A DNA stretch of 64,000 bases from Verrucomicrobium spinosum DSM 4136 = JCM 18804 (GCF_000172155.1 NZ_ABIZ01000001.1:3071105-3135104); one strand, 5' to 3'; positions 15,610-25,170 are shown, numbered from the stretch's first letter. Program-made: numbers and translations. Notes: generated by a model from the letters alone, not told the origin.

Positions 15610-17748
15610 ATGACGTTCCAACGTTCCCTCCTCACACTTACCCTAACGGCGCTTTGCGGCGTGCCTCTGGCGGCGCAGGCCGAAAAGGAAAAGCCCAAGG
15701 CAAAAACCAAGGGCGAAGCGAAAGCTGAACCCAAGACCGAGACCTACGATATCGTCGTCTATGGCGGTACCTCCGGCGGTATCACGGCTGGCATCCAGGC
15801 GGTCCGCATGGGGAAGACTGTGGTGATCATCGAGCCAACCAAGTTCCTTGGCGGCCTGACGACGGGCGGCTTGGGGGCCACAGACATCGGGAACAAGAAG
15901 GCCATTGGCGGCATGTCCCGGGAGTTCTACCACCGCGTGTGGCAACACTACCAGCGTGACCAGTCCTGGGTGCAGCAGAAGCGGGAAGAATATGTGGCGA
16001 AGCGTCACGGCGGAAACACGCCCAATGAGGAAACGATGTGGACCTTCGAGCCGCATGTAGCGACCAAGATCTATGACGAGATGATTGCCGAGACCAAGGT
16101 GCCGGTGGTGTATGGGGAGCGCCTGGACCTCAAGAACGGAGTCAAGAAGGAGGGAACCCGTATCACGGAGATCGTGATGGAGTCGGGCCGCACCTTCGCT
16201 GGCAAGATGTTCATTGATGCCACCTATGAGGGCGACCTCTTTGCGAAGGCGGGTGTGTCCTATCATGTGGGGCGGGAGGCCAACGCCAAGTACGATGAAA
16301 AGCTCAACGGGGTGCAGACTGGCCACGCCCGCAGCCACCAGTTCATCAAGAACGTGGACCCCTATGTGGTGCCCGGCGATCCGAAGAGCGGGGTGCTGCC
16401 CGGTGTGCAGACGGATGGACCGGGGGAGGAGTTTGCCGGTGACCATCGGGTTCAGGCCTACAACTTCCGCATGTGCACCACGGATGTGCCGGAGAACCGT
16501 CTGGCCTGGCCCAAACCGGCCAACTATGATGAGAAGAATTATGAGCTGGCGCTACGCAACGTAGAGGCCGGCGACGGGCGTTTTTCGTGGAATCCGGTCT
16601 GGATGCCCAACCGCAAGACGGACACGAACAACAACTTCGCCATCAGCACGGACAACATCGGGATGAACTACGACTATCCAGATGGTGACTACGCCACCCG
16701 GGATCGCATCATCCAACAACACCGCGACTATCAACTGGGCCTCATGTGGACCTACGCCAACCACCCACGGGTACCGGAGAAGATTCGTGAGCACTTCACC
16801 AAACTGGGGCTGGCCAAAGATGAGTTTGCCGACAGCGGTCACTTCCCGCGCCAGCTCTATGTACGTGAGGCCCGCCGCATGGTGTCCGACTATGTGATGA
16901 CGGAGAAGAACTGCCGCCGTCTTGAGATCGTGCCGGACTCCGTGGGCATGGGGGCTTACAATATGGATTCCCACCATGTGCAGCGCTACATCACGAAGGA
17001 AGGTTTCGTGCGCAACGAAGGCGACGTGCAGGTGGGCAGCCGCCCCTATCCCATCAGCTACCGGTCCATCGTGCCCAAGGCGTCCGAGTGCACGAACGTG
17101 CTGGTGCCGGTGTGCTTGAGTTCTTCGCACATTGCCTTTGGGTCCATCCGCATGGAGCCGGTGTTCATGGTGCTGGGGCAGAGTGCGGCCACGGCTGCCT
17201 CCCTGGCTATCGACGCCAAGGTGGATCTCCAGAGGCTGGACTATGCTGCCCTCAGGGCAAAATTGGATGCTGACCAGCAGGTGCTGGACTTCGAATCGCC
17301 GGCCAAGCCGATGGTGGAGTCTCTCGACAAGGCCAAGCTCGGCGGTGTGGTGGTGGATGATGCTGACGCAGTGCTGACGGGCTTCGAATCTCATGGCACC
17401 AGCGCTTCGCCGTTCATTGGCGCTGGCTATGCTCACGATGGCAATGTCGAGAAAGGTCACCAGAAAGCAGTGTTCCGCACCCAGCTTAAGGAGGCGGGCC
17501 AGTATGAAGTACGCCTCGCTTACCAGGCCCTGGCAAACCGCGCCAGCAATGTCCCGGTTACCATCCGCAGCGCGGAAGGTGTCAAGACGGTGAAGGTGAA
17601 TCAGAAAGAGAAGGCTCCCATCGATGGCGTGCTCTACGCTCTAGGCAGCTTCAAGTTTGAAGGGGGGCAGGATGCCGTCGTGGAAGTGTCCAATGAAGGC
17701 ACGGATGGCCACGTGATCGTGGACGCTGTGCAATGGATCAAGAAATGA
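15610..17748 (+). CDS. Secreted FAD-dependent oxidoreductase with golvesin/xanthan-lyase-type C-terminal domain
   Basis: The product has 712 residues. The start at 15610 gives the signal peptide MTFQRSLLTLTLTALCGVPLAAQA; the frame is open further upstream but overlaps the AraC gene. After a Lys/Ala/Glu linker, the dinucleotide-binding motif YDIVVYGGTSGGITAG appears at about residues 46-60, then GGLTTGGLG, which is typical of FAD-dependent oxidoreductase family PF12831. The last 100 residues (AVFRTQLKEAGQYEVRLAYQ... to VIVDAVQWIKK) form a beta-sandwich like the C-terminal domain of golvesins and xanthan lyases, probably carbohydrate-binding. A periplasmic sugar or polyol oxidase role is inferred. 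A strong terminator follows. Confidence 0.88.
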   Translation: MTFQRSLLTLTLTALCGVPLAAQAEKEKPKAKTKGEAKAEPKTETYDIVVYGGTSGGITAGIQAVRMGKTVVIIEPTKFLGGLTTGGLGATDIGNKKAIGGMSREFYHRVWQHYQRDQSWVQQKREEYVAKRHGGNTPNEETMWTFEPHVATKIYDEMIAETKVPVVYGERLDLKNGVKKEGTRITEIVMESGRTFAGKMFIDATYEGDLFAKAGVSYHVGREANAKYDEKLNGVQTGHARSHQFIKNVDPYVVPGDPKSGVLPGVQTDGPGEEFAGDHRVQAYNFRMCTTDVPENRLAWPKPANYDEKNYELALRNVEAGDGRFSWNPVWMPNRKTDTNNNFAISTDNIGMNYDYPDGDYATRDRIIQQHRDYQLGLMWTYANHPRVPEKIREHFTKLGLAKDEFADSGHFPRQLYVREARRMVSDYVMTEKNCRRLEIVPDSVGMGAYNMDSHHVQRYITKEGFVRNEGDVQVGSRPYPISYRSIVPKASECTNVLVPVCLSSSHIAFGSIRMEPVFMVLGQSAATAASLAIDAKVDLQRLDYAALRAKLDADQQVLDFESPAKPMVESLDKAKLGGVVVDDADAVLTGFESHGTSASPFIGAGYAHDGNVEKGHQKAVFRTQLKEAGQYEVRLAYQALANRASNVPVTIRSAEGVKTVKVNQKEKAPIDGVLYALGSFKFEGGQDAVVEVSNEGTDGHVIVDAVQWIKK

Positions 17749-17780
17749 GAGTGAAGACATCTTTTGTCTGACAACAAGGG

Positions 17781-17811
17781 GCCGTCTGGTGAATGCCAGG
17801 CGGCTTTTTTA
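17781..17811 (+). terminator. Rho-independent terminator after the FAD oxidoreductase
   Basis: GCCGTCTGG / CCAGGCGGC (nine pairs, one of them G-T) with loop TGAATG, followed directly by six T. Confidence 0.92.
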
Positions 17812-17828
17812 CGGGGATGCCTATTAAA

Positions 17829-17843
17829 CGCAATAAAATTGCG
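17829..17843. promoter_or_regulatory. Palindrome CGCAAT-AAA-ATTGCG upstream of the COG0523 GTPase gene
   Basis: A perfect 6-bp inverted repeat with a 3-base AT-rich centre, 23 bases before the first candidate ATG. Symmetry and position fit an operator. Zinc-responsive control would be expected for many COG0523 genes, but the sequence does not match a Zur box that I can name with confidence. Confidence 0.35.
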
Positions 17844-17866
17844 AAAATGGTTGCGGGATTCCTTGC

Positions 17867-19042
17867 ATGATGGCCCTTTGTGTAATGCAATCTACATGCA
17901 TTAGTGTTCCTCAGTCCAATGCAAAACTCCCTGTCACTGTTCTCTCGGGCTTCCTGGGGGCAGGAAAAACCACGCTGCTGAATCACATCCTCCGTAATCG
18001 GGAGGGGAAGAAGGTGGCAGTGATCGTGAACGACATGTCCGAGGTGAACATGGATGGCCTGCTGGTGAAGCAGTCGGATGTTGCCTTTGCTCGGGCAGAG
18101 GAGAAGCTGGTGGAACTGTCGAACGGATGTATCTGCTGCACCCTACGGGAGGATCTCCTCATTGAAGTCGGGCGATTGGCGAGAGAGGGGCGGTTTGACC
18201 ACTTGGTGATCGAGAGTTCCGGCGTTTCTGAACCCATGCCTGTCGCGGAGACCTTTTCATTTGCGGATGAGTCAGGGCGCAAGCTATCAGATGTTGCTCA
18301 ACTCGACACGATGGTGACCGTGGTGGACGGGTGCAATTTCTTGAGTGACTTCCGCTCTACCGAGGACTTGAGAGAGCGGGGCCAAGCGATCGGAGAGGGG
18401 GATGAGAGGTCCGTGGTGGATCTCTTGGTGGACCAGGTCGAATTTGCCAACGTCATCTTGATCAACAAATCTGATGCCATGGATGCAGATTCCCGGGTGG
18501 CGGTGCGAGCGATTGTGAAAGCGCTCAATCCCAAGGCCCAAGTCTATGAAACGGCGCGGTCGGAGGTGCCCCTTGAAGCGGTGTTGGGCACGGGCCTCTT
18601 CTCCGAAAGTGAGGCTGAAGCCAGTGGCGGATGGATGGACAGTTTGGTCGGGCACACCCCGGAGACTGAGGAGTACGGCATCGCCAGCTTCGTGTACCGC
18701 GCCCGGCGGCCTTTTGACCCGCAACGCTTTGAAAAATGGAGCCAGGAAACCTGGCCGGGGGTGCTGAGGGCCAAAGGGTTGGTCTGGCTAGCCGACGAAA
18801 TGGAAAAGGCCTGCTTCCTCCAGCAAGCTGGCGTCATGCGGCAGACGGAAGACATCGGATATTGGTGGGCCGCCGTGGATAAAGCGGCCTGGCCAACCGA
18901 TCCTTCAGAGCGGAAGGAACTGCAGGAAAACTGGCGGGAGCCCTGGGGGGATCGGCGTCAGGAAATCGTGGTGATCGGTCGGAAGATGGACGAGGCCGCC
19001 CTCCGACGCGAGTTCGACTCCTGTCTTGCCACCGGATACTGA
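17867..19042 (+). CDS. COG0523 (CobW/ZigA-type) GTPase, putative metal chaperone
   Basis: The product has 391 residues from ATG 17867; an in-frame ATG at 17885 is equally possible. Walker [10 protein letters not shown] lies at residues 28-36 and the metal-binding GCICC motif at 87-91 ([11 protein letters not shown]), both diagnostic of the COG0523 G3E GTPases. These deliver zinc, cobalt or iron to client enzymes. The Walker B/switch region continues [11 protein letters not shown]. The C-terminal half contains the CobW_C fold ending with [10 protein letters not shown]. The overall size fits the ZigA/YciC subgroup rather than CobW of the B12 pathway, and no B12 genes are nearby. Palindromes at 17829 and 17883 suggest regulated expression. 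Confidence 0.9.
   Translation: MMALCVMQSTCISVPQSNAKLPVTVLSGFLGAGKTTLLNHILRNREGKKVAVIVNDMSEVNMDGLLVKQSDVAFARAEEKLVELSNGCICCTLREDLLIEVGRLAREGRFDHLVIESSGVSEPMPVAETFSFADESGRKLSDVAQLDTMVTVVDGCNFLSDFRSTEDLRERGQAIGEGDERSVVDLLVDQVEFANVILINKSDAMDADSRVAVRAIVKALNPKAQVYETARSEVPLEAVLGTGLFSESEAEASGGWMDSLVGHTPETEEYGIASFVYRARRPFDPQRFEKWSQETWPGVLRAKGLVWLADEMEKACFLQQAGVMRQTEDIGYWWAAVDKAAWPTDPSERKELQENWREPWGDRRQEIVVIGRKMDEAALRREFDSCLATGY
17883..17903. promoter_or_regulatory. Inverted repeat TAATGCA-N7-TGCATTA over the GTPase start
   Basis: A perfect 7-bp dyad with a 7-base spacer overlaps the alternative ATG at 17885. A further AATGCA occurs at about 17919. If translation starts at 17867 the dyad is inside the coding region, so its role depends on the true start. 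Confidence 0.3.
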
Positions 19043-19056
19043 AGTAAGGTCAGGGG

Positions 19057-19494
19057 CTACTTGGTGACTGACCAGGCGGAGACTTTGCCATTCAGGAACT
19101 CGACCCGCCCTGCTTCGTAGGGCACCTCAACAAAGGGATCATAATAGAAGAGCGGGTCATAGATGTAGCGATGGCCCCAGAATCCGGGAGCGTACCCGTA
19201 CCCAAAGCCGCCGCCATAGGCGGGGACCGTGTCGGTGCCCGTGTAGCTCCAGCGTTCATACTGTTTGCCGCCTCTGGTTCCTCGGCCGACGCGGTCCGGC
19301 CGTCCCCAAGCGATGAAGACGGCTCCTTTAGACATGCCTTCTTCGATCTTGCGCTGGGCGACCATCGTCTTGTGCCGCTCACTCAATCCACTGTAAATCT
19401 GCGGGTTGCGCTCAATGCGCTTCTGCACAGGGGCCGTGCAACTGGCCAGAAGGCCTAGCGCGGCCAGGGCAAAAATGACCGGGAACTTTTTCAT
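19057..19494 (-). CDS. Outer-membrane-type lipoprotein of unknown function
   Basis: The product has 145 residues. The N-terminus MKKFPVIFALAALGLLASC has a lipobox (L-L-A-S-C) with the lipidated Cys at 19. The segment IEEGMSKGAVFIAWGRPDRV resembles the start of a SmpA/OmlA (BamE-like) fold, in which a helix is followed by 'GRPD'. The rest is Tyr/Gly-rich (YGGGFGYGYAPGFWG), probably extended and surface-exposed. It converges on the GTPase gene 14 bases away. The BamE-like relation is tentative. Confidence 0.8.
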   Translation of the reverse strand: MKKFPVIFALAALGLLASCTAPVQKRIERNPQIYSGLSERHKTMVAQRKIEEGMSKGAVFIAWGRPDRVGRGTRGGKQYERWSYTGTDTVPAYGGGFGYGYAPGFWGHRYIYDPLFYYDPFVEVPYEAGRVEFLNGKVSAWSVTK

Positions 19495-19588
19495 GGGGCA
19501 AGCGTAGCATATTTGGACACGTGTTCACCAGCGCTGTTCAGCGTTGTGGTGGTTGCCTTTGTCCAGCGTTGTCCTACCTTTCTCCTCT

Positions 19589-20590
19589 GTGGAAGATCCC
19601 TTTGGTCATCACATTTCCTATTTGAGAGTCTCTATTACCGACCGCTGCAATGAGCGGTGTCGGTACTGTATGCCCGACGAAGAGCAGCAGTGGTTCGACC
19701 GGGCAGAAGTGCTCAGTTACGAGGAAATGCTGCGAGTGATCCGGGTGGGCACCCGGCTGGGCATTCGGAAAGTCCGCATTACGGGGGGCGAGCCGCTGAC
19801 CCGACCCGGGGCTGTGGATTTCTGCGCGCAGGTAGCTGCGCTGCCTGGCATCCGGGATGTGGGCATCTCCACCAACGGGACGCTTCTCTCCAAGCCTCTT
19901 GCGGATGGCCGCACCGCCGCGCAGGCCCTGGTCCAGGGTGGGGTGCGTACCGCCAATCTCTCGCTGGATTCGCTGGATCGGGCCTCATACTTTTCAACCA
20001 CTCGCCGGGATCTGCTGCCCAAGCTTCTGGCGGGTGTCGATGCCGCCCGGGATGCGGGGTTCGAATCCATCAAGTTCAACTGCGTTCTCATCCGCCACCA
20101 GACGGAGCGGGAGCTCATGAATCTCATCATGTTTGCCCGGGAGAAGGGTGCCTTGATCCGTTTCATCGAGCTGATGCCAGTGAGCACCGCCGAGGTGTTG
20201 CGCGAGGACAGTTTTCTGGCCTGTGGCCAAGCGAAAAAGCTCATCGAACGCGAGGCGGGACCTCTCATCCCCAGGCCGGACTACAAGACGAATGGGCCCG
20301 CGAGTTACTACCAGATCCCCGGCACCGATCAGCTGATCGGCTTCATCGGGGCCATGACCAACTTCCATTTCTGCGAGACCTGTAACAAGCTGAGGCTCAC
20401 CTGCGATGGCAAGCTGAGACCCTGCTTGGGCAGCTACCTGGAGTTCGACCTGCGAGAGGTGCTGCGCAGCGGATGCTCAGATGACGAACTGGCCGAATTC
20501 TTCCTCCATGTGGTCGCGAGGAAACCCAAGGAGCATGACTTCCGGGGAAGCTACCAGCCGGGGCGTCGCATGATCGCCATCGGCGGATGA
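19589..20590 (+). CDS. moaA: GTP 3',8-cyclase (molybdenum cofactor biosynthesis)
   Basis: The product has 333 residues from GTG 19589 (MEDPFGHHISYLRVSITDRC); the frame also offers a TTG at 19544, but MoaA proteins start close to the YLR-S-TDRC block. The radical-SAM cluster ligands are C20, C24 and C27 (CNERCRYC). The second [4Fe-4S] site is C262, C265 and C279 with CX2CX13C spacing. The essential C-terminal Gly-Gly is present (IAIGG at the end). The enzyme turns GTP into 3',8-cyclo-dihydro-GTP, the first step to molybdopterin. No other moa or moe gene is in the window, so the pathway is scattered. The GTG start lies 94 bases from the divergent lipoprotein start. Confidence 0.93.
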   Translation: MEDPFGHHISYLRVSITDRCNERCRYCMPDEEQQWFDRAEVLSYEEMLRVIRVGTRLGIRKVRITGGEPLTRPGAVDFCAQVAALPGIRDVGISTNGTLLSKPLADGRTAAQALVQGGVRTANLSLDSLDRASYFSTTRRDLLPKLLAGVDAARDAGFESIKFNCVLIRHQTERELMNLIMFAREKGALIRFIELMPVSTAEVLREDSFLACGQAKKLIEREAGPLIPRPDYKTNGPASYYQIPGTDQLIGFIGAMTNFHFCETCNKLRLTCDGKLRPCLGSYLEFDLREVLRSGCSDDELAEFFLHVVARKPKEHDFRGSYQPGRRMIAIGG

Positions 20591-20700
20591 GATTGCGGGA
20601 AATCGATGGAGCGGCGATTCAGTAAATGGGCTCCCTCGATTGTCTGGCGGCTTCTGCTTGCCCGGCATCGTAGCCTCTGGAAAGCTGGCATCGAAAGACC

Positions 20701-21141
20701 ATGGCGGACACCTCCTTGCAGTTTGTCATCGTGGACGGGCACAGCGTCATCCACGCGTGGGATGAACTGCGCCGGATGCATGCCGCAGGGGCGCGAAGAT
20801 ACCTGGCCCGGGAGGCCTTGCTGAAGAGGTTGCGTCTTTACCAGGATATGACCGGAACCCGGGTGGTGGTGGTCTTCGACGGGGTGGGGACGAAGGTGAC
20901 CGACGAGCGGGAAGCGGCCGGCCTCCAGGTCTTCTACGCGGATGCTGGACGGACCGCAGACTCCGTGATCGAGCGACTCGTCGCCAAATACGCAGCCACA
21001 TTTGCCATCCGGGTGGCGACAGCTGACCAGATGGAGAGAGACACCGTCGAGTCTTTCGGAGCGGTCTGTATGTCCCCTGAGGAGCTGAGATACGAAGTCG
21101 AACGGGCTGAAACAGACCTGGGTCATCGCATCAAGTCGTAG
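20701..21141 (+). CDS. YacP/Rae1-type NYN-domain RNase-like protein
   Basis: The product has 146 residues. The motif FVIVDGHSVIHAWDEL at the start, VVVFDG in the middle, and the acidic segment SVIERL near residue 90 form the NYN (PIN-like) nuclease core of the YacP family (PF05991). Related Rae1 of Bacillus cleaves mRNA at the ribosome; such activity here is inferred from fold only. The C-terminus (VESFGAVCMSPEEL..EV) matches the family end, so the gene is full length. It follows moaA by 110 bases on the same strand and precedes the AT-rich gene-free region. Confidence 0.85.
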   Translation: MADTSLQFVIVDGHSVIHAWDELRRMHAAGARRYLAREALLKRLRLYQDMTGTRVVVVFDGVGTKVTDEREAAGLQVFYADAGRTADSVIERLVAKYAATFAIRVATADQMERDTVESFGAVCMSPEELRYEVERAETDLGHRIKS

Positions 21142-21920
21142 TCCGATCCATTCGTTTGAGGATCGGGGGCGTGGCTGATAGGGCCCGTCAAACCTGGGGC
21201 GATGAACGGGCAACCACCTCCAAAGACACACGACAGACTGCAGAGATTCGGCATCTTCCGTTTGGTGATTGGACGGAGAAATAAGATTCCATTTTTAGTC
21301 ACCGCCTTTCGTGGCCATGGAGCAATTTTAGCTTGCGGATTTATTAAGATAGATTGATATTCAGGATATACGGAATAAGTCATGAGGTGAATTCTTGTCA
21401 CGAATTATTCGGAAAAAGGTGTGTGAGTAACATATAGTCGATAAATCCGACAGGGCAGCATGGAAAAAGTATTTAGCTAGTGCATCACATTGGTTGTCAT
21501 ATTTTTAAGATGGGTTTTAGTGTGATTAATTGGTAAAAAGAGATCCGAAGTAGGAAAAAAATGGTGATGTGGATATCGCCGATTTGATCTGGGCGAGGTG
21601 AATCGAAGTTGCCCCCACAATTACTCACAGTTTATTCACACGAGCTGCCATCCTGTTCATTACGTGTTATTCTGGCATATATATTTGGTAATCAGGCACT
21701 AAATTGTGGTTTTCACATAAATGATAATGCGGGAAATGAAAGCCTCTGCGAACTAAATTGTGAATAACGCGATCTGAATTTTCGAACGCGAATTGCAGGT
21801 TGAGGCCCCCAATTGTGAATCGAATGTGAGCAACTTTAGGCCATCTGATGTTCGGCAGTGAATAAACCCGATGTTCCCAAGGCTGTCGCTAGAGAGGCGA
21901 GGGGCTGGTGGATCAATCTG
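21142..21920. other. AT-rich gene-free region with DnaA-box-like 9-mers
   Basis: About 780 bases with visibly lower GC than the neighbours and no credible ORF. It contains two exact TTATTCACA sequences (21632-21640 plus strand; 21759-21767 minus strand), two TTACTCACA (21621-21629 plus; 21422-21430 minus), and one TTATTCACT (21857-21865 minus). The plus-strand pair at 21621 and 21632 is phased by 11 bp. AATTGTG recurs at about 21702, 21757 and 21811. TTATNCACA is the bacterial DnaA-box consensus, so an origin-like or DnaA-titrating element is possible. No dnaA, dnaN or gidA gene flanks it, so a chromosomal origin is unproven. Confidence 0.45.
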
Positions 21921-22628
21921 CTAGATCACGTATCGACGTGCCAGCTGGTGAAGTTGCTTTAGGTGGTGAGAAGGGGAGGCGGGCCAGCCGTGGTTGGGAA
22001 GTGCCCCCTCCAAATCCAAGCTCGCGGTAAGATTGAGACTGTGGCGAAGCCGTTCGGGGTCGCTATTCAGAATGCGAGGGGGCAGATGTGAGAAAGCTCC
22101 GAAGCTGGCGAAGAGGTCACCACTGAACAAGAGTTTCCGACGAGTGTGGTGGTAACCCATGTGGCCCCCGGTGTGGCCTGGCAGATGCACCGCTGTCCAG
22201 CCGCTGCCGATGGGGATGGTGTCACCCTCGTCTATCCAGAAGTCCACCGGAAAAGAATGAAAGCCCAGCAAGCGCCGGCCGCCGGCTTCGAGCCACCCGC
22301 AGATTTGTGACCAGCTATGGTAGGGATGCCTTCCTTCGCAGTGCAGTTTGTCCAGTCGTGGGGCCGCCACCCAAGCCCCTGTCTCGCGGACCAGTTCAGC
22401 CACATTCCGGGTGTGGTCGTAGTGGCCGTGGGTGAGGACGATGCCGCGGATCGGGAGGTGATCCCAATGCCGTTGCCTCAGCGTGCGCCGAAGTGCGGAG
22501 ATGCCGCCTGCCATTCCCGTGTCGATCAGGTAGAGGGCCTCCTCTCTTTGAACTTGAATAACGTGAAAAGTCACCCAAGGCGTCCACACCGGCTGAATGT
22601 CCGGTGGGTAGCCAGGTGGCGATTGCAT
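21921..22628 (-). CDS. MBL-fold metallo-hydrolase
   Basis: The product has 235 residues. The zinc motif HxHxDH is H67-G-H69-Y-D71-H72 (LTHGHYDHTRN). Further metal ligands are plausible in LPGHTGGHMGYH and in LFSGDLF. It belongs to the glyoxalase II/lactonase-like branch; the substrate cannot be read. There is no signal peptide, so it is cytoplasmic. It starts 26 bases after the stop of the LamG gene on the same strand and is probably co-transcribed with it. Confidence 0.88.
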   Translation of the reverse strand: MQSPPGYPPDIQPVWTPWVTFHVIQVQREEALYLIDTGMAGGISALRRTLRQRHWDHLPIRGIVLTHGHYDHTRNVAELVRETGAWVAAPRLDKLHCEGRHPYHSWSQICGWLEAGGRRLLGFHSFPVDFWIDEGDTIPIGSGWTAVHLPGHTGGHMGYHHTRRKLLFSGDLFASFGAFSHLPPRILNSDPERLRHSLNLTASLDLEGALPNHGWPASPSHHLKQLHQLARRYVI

Positions 22629-22654
22629 ATTCGAACGGAGGAGCTTGGCTGACG

Positions 22655-23623
22655 CTACTTCAGTGCCTCAATTCGTGCTGACTCATGCAGGTGTTGGATC
22701 TCGTCATCGCTGAGCGCCCGATTGAAAACGGCAAGTCCGCCGAACTTGCCTATGGTCGCCTTGCCCTCGGCGAAGAGGCTACCCACTGCATATCGGGCCC
22801 CGACAATGAAGTCGGATCCGCCCATGGGCTTGGACTTGGCATGCTTTTCACGGTCATAGCGGAAAATGCCCCTTCCATGGTAATAGGGATTGAGGCCGCG
22901 GCCCCCTCCGTCTGGGCCTTCTTTGAGGAAGTAGGGATCGGTGCGCTTGTGTTTCACCGGATCCAGCTCGTTGGCGTCAAGTCGGCCGTTGATGTAGGCC
23001 CGGAGGTATTTGGAATCATAGGTAAATGCCAGGGTGCACCATTTTTCGGTCGGGACGTCCCCCGCGCTCACGGCGTAGTCGGCGCACCAGGGGAACTTGG
23101 AGCCGTCCGCCCGGCGGGTGACGCCGCCCTCTGCGGAGATGTGGGGGACGAGTTTGTTGGGGCCGCCGTACGCTGGCATGTTCATGAGCAGTGCGTATTG
23201 GCGGGTGCCGGAGTCGTCGTCCTTGCCTTTCCCCTCGCTCCACATCCCGGCGATGGTGCGGCTGACGTGGAGGTTCTCGATGCGAACGACGGCGAAGAGG
23301 GTGACCTGGGCGTTGGGACCTGAAATGTTCAAGTCGGCGGTCTCTGCGTAGGGAATGTGAAGGAAGTTCTTGCCGTTGAGCACGGCACTGTAGCCGGAAT
23401 AAGGGCCGCCATCGGAGCGTGTGACCGGGTCACCCGCTTCCTTCAGAGGGTGGGGATTGGGAGTCCCTGTGGAGAGGCGGGGCTGACCTGAGGGCTCTCC
23501 AAAGGTCCAGAATGCCACAAGACCTGGAGTTTGCGTCACGAGGGCGGGATCGCCAGATGGAGGGGCGGCCGGGAGCCAGTAGCTGGCCAGCAGCAGGGGC
23601 AGGAGGGTGGTCAGGTGACGCAT
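22655..23623 (-). CDS. Secreted LamG/concanavalin-like domain protein
   Basis: The product has 322 residues. The signal peptide is [20 protein letters not shown]. The mature protein starts with [14 protein letters not shown] and ends with [25 protein letters not shown], the usual first and last strands of LamG/Laminin_G_3 (PF13385) jelly-roll domains of PVC bacteria. These bind or display carbohydrate; no catalytic residues are evident. It is the first gene of a probable two-gene unit with the MBL hydrolase and is divergent from the dehydrogenase at 23920. Confidence 0.85.
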   Translation of the reverse strand: MRHLTTLLPLLLASYWLPAAPPSGDPALVTQTPGLVAFWTFGEPSGQPRLSTGTPNPHPLKEAGDPVTRSDGGPYSGYSAVLNGKNFLHIPYAETADLNISGPNAQVTLFAVVRIENLHVSRTIAGMWSEGKGKDDDSGTRQYALLMNMPAYGGPNKLVPHISAEGGVTRRADGSKFPWCADYAVSAGDVPTEKWCTLAFTYDSKYLRAYINGRLDANELDPVKHKRTDPYFLKEGPDGGGRGLNPYYHGRGIFRYDREKHAKSKPMGGSDFIVGARYAVGSLFAEGKATIGKFGGLAVFNRALSDDEIQHLHESARIEALK

Positions 23624-23919
23624 GTTGCATGCTGGATGAGACCTTGTTTCCAGGCTACGATTTTTGTTCCCGCACCGGGCTCATCGTGTGTCGTCCGCAT
23701 CAGGAGAGAGATATGATCGATTTTTCATTCAGGAGGGGGAGGGGGGCGATCGGGGGATCTGAGTTGGCTGCAAGGGTGGCTCATGCAGTGAATATCCGCC
23801 TGCGGCAGGCATTGCGCGTTCATCTGGGCGACGGTGGTTCTCCGGATTCTGACCATTTTCATGCATTCCCATACCGTTTGACAGCCCGGTGATGCCGTGT
23901 TGAATGCCCGCCCTACATC

Positions 23920-25170
23920 ATGTTGCAAGAACTCAAGCAGAGAGAGAAAGAAGGCCGGCCCATCCAGATTGGATTGATCGGGTCTGGCGCCATGGGAACT
24001 GGCATTGCCTACCAGATTGGCCGGACCCCGGGCATGCGGCTTGCATTCGTTGCCGACCAGAATCTCGAGGCTGCGCAGAAGGGGGCCGACAAGTACGGCA
24101 AACCGACTCTTGTCACCACGGACGGCATGGCCGCCCTTCGTGATGAAAAGCTGCACGTGGACGTGTTTGTGGAGGCCACGAACTCCATCATTGCTGCGTA
24201 TGACTACTGTATTGCGGCGATCCAGCGAAAATCGCACGTCGTGATGATGAACGCAGAGGTGGACCTCATTCTTGGGCATCTGCTCCAGGCCGAGGCTCAG
24301 AAGCACGGAGTGGTGGTGACCAGCGACGCTGGCGACCAGCACGGAGTGCTCGCCCGCATGATGGAAGAGATCGAGATGTGGGGCTTTGACATCGTCCAGG
24401 CAGGCAACATGAAAGGGTTCTTGGATCGTCACCGTGACATCGAAGGCACCGTGGAGATCGCCAAAAAACTTGGCCTGAGCACCATTCAGTGTCTCGCTTA
24501 CACGGACGGTTCCAAGTTGAACATCGAAATGGCTGTCATCGCGAATGAGTATGGGTTGACCCCGTTCGTCCCGGGCATGGAAGGCCCCAAGGCCAACAAG
24601 ATGCAGGATGTGGTGGATCTCTTCGACTTCGACAAGTACAACGGCCAAGGCCGTGTGGACTATGTGCTGGGTGCCAAAGAGCATGGCGGCGGCGTTTATG
24701 TGGTGGCCAAGTGTGAGAGCGAGTTCCAGCAGGGCTACATGAACTACTACAAGGTGACGAACAAGCACCCGTACTACGTGTTCCTGCGTCCTTATCACCT
24801 TTGCCATCTGGAGACGCCCCGGGCCTCCGCCCTGGCTGCATTGTACAACAAGCCGGTCTGCACCCAGCGCATGGGGCGCATCTCGGACTGTTTCGCGTAC
24901 GCCAAAAAGGACCTCCCGGCGGGCACCCGTGTGGAGCACGCCATCGGTAGCGATGAAGTTTACGGCCTCATTGAAGAAGCCGCTCCTGCCTACGCGGCGG
25001 GTCGTATGCCCCAGGGCGTGTTGGACGTGGAGGAGTCCAACGAGCGTCCGGTGCTCAAGCGTGCGGTCAAAAAAGACGAGCCGCTGTTCTGGGATGATTT
25101 CAATATGCCGGCCAGTCGCATGGTCGAGCTCTGGAATCAGCAGATGGCCCTGCCCGGCATCAAGAAGTAG
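23920..25170 (+). CDS. NAD(P)-dependent homoserine-dehydrogenase-like oxidoreductase with SAF domain
   Basis: The product has 416 residues. The Rossmann motif is IGLIGSGAMGTGIAYQIG at residues 17-34. The middle contains DVFVEATN and the catalytic-domain block NIEMAVIANEYGL. The C-terminal part (from about 305, RMGRISDCFAYAKKDLPAGT) is a SAF-type domain. This is a homoserine-dehydrogenase-like family distinct from amino-acid ThrA; members sit in glycan or sugar-modification clusters. The next gene, 38 bases downstream, encodes an FAD protein, so the two likely act on the same pathway. There is no signal peptide. Confidence 0.82.
   Translation: MLQELKQREKEGRPIQIGLIGSGAMGTGIAYQIGRTPGMRLAFVADQNLEAAQKGADKYGKPTLVTTDGMAALRDEKLHVDVFVEATNSIIAAYDYCIAAIQRKSHVVMMNAEVDLILGHLLQAEAQKHGVVVTSDAGDQHGVLARMMEEIEMWGFDIVQAGNMKGFLDRHRDIEGTVEIAKKLGLSTIQCLAYTDGSKLNIEMAVIANEYGLTPFVPGMEGPKANKMQDVVDLFDFDKYNGQGRVDYVLGAKEHGGGVYVVAKCESEFQQGYMNYYKVTNKHPYYVFLRPYHLCHLETPRASALAALYNKPVCTQRMGRISDCFAYAKKDLPAGTRVEHAIGSDEVYGLIEEAAPAYAAGRMPQGVLDVEESNERPVLKRAVKKDEPLFWDDFNMPASRMVELWNQQMALPGIKK

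Noticed and set aside
20052-20068. GGGTTCGAATCCAT, resembling a tRNA T-arm
   Set aside because: Inside moaA in frame, with no acceptor or anticodon stem around it.
21123-21401. 92-codon minus-strand ORF in the AT-rich region
   Set aside because: Random-looking composition, start inside the neighbouring gene's end, no domain.
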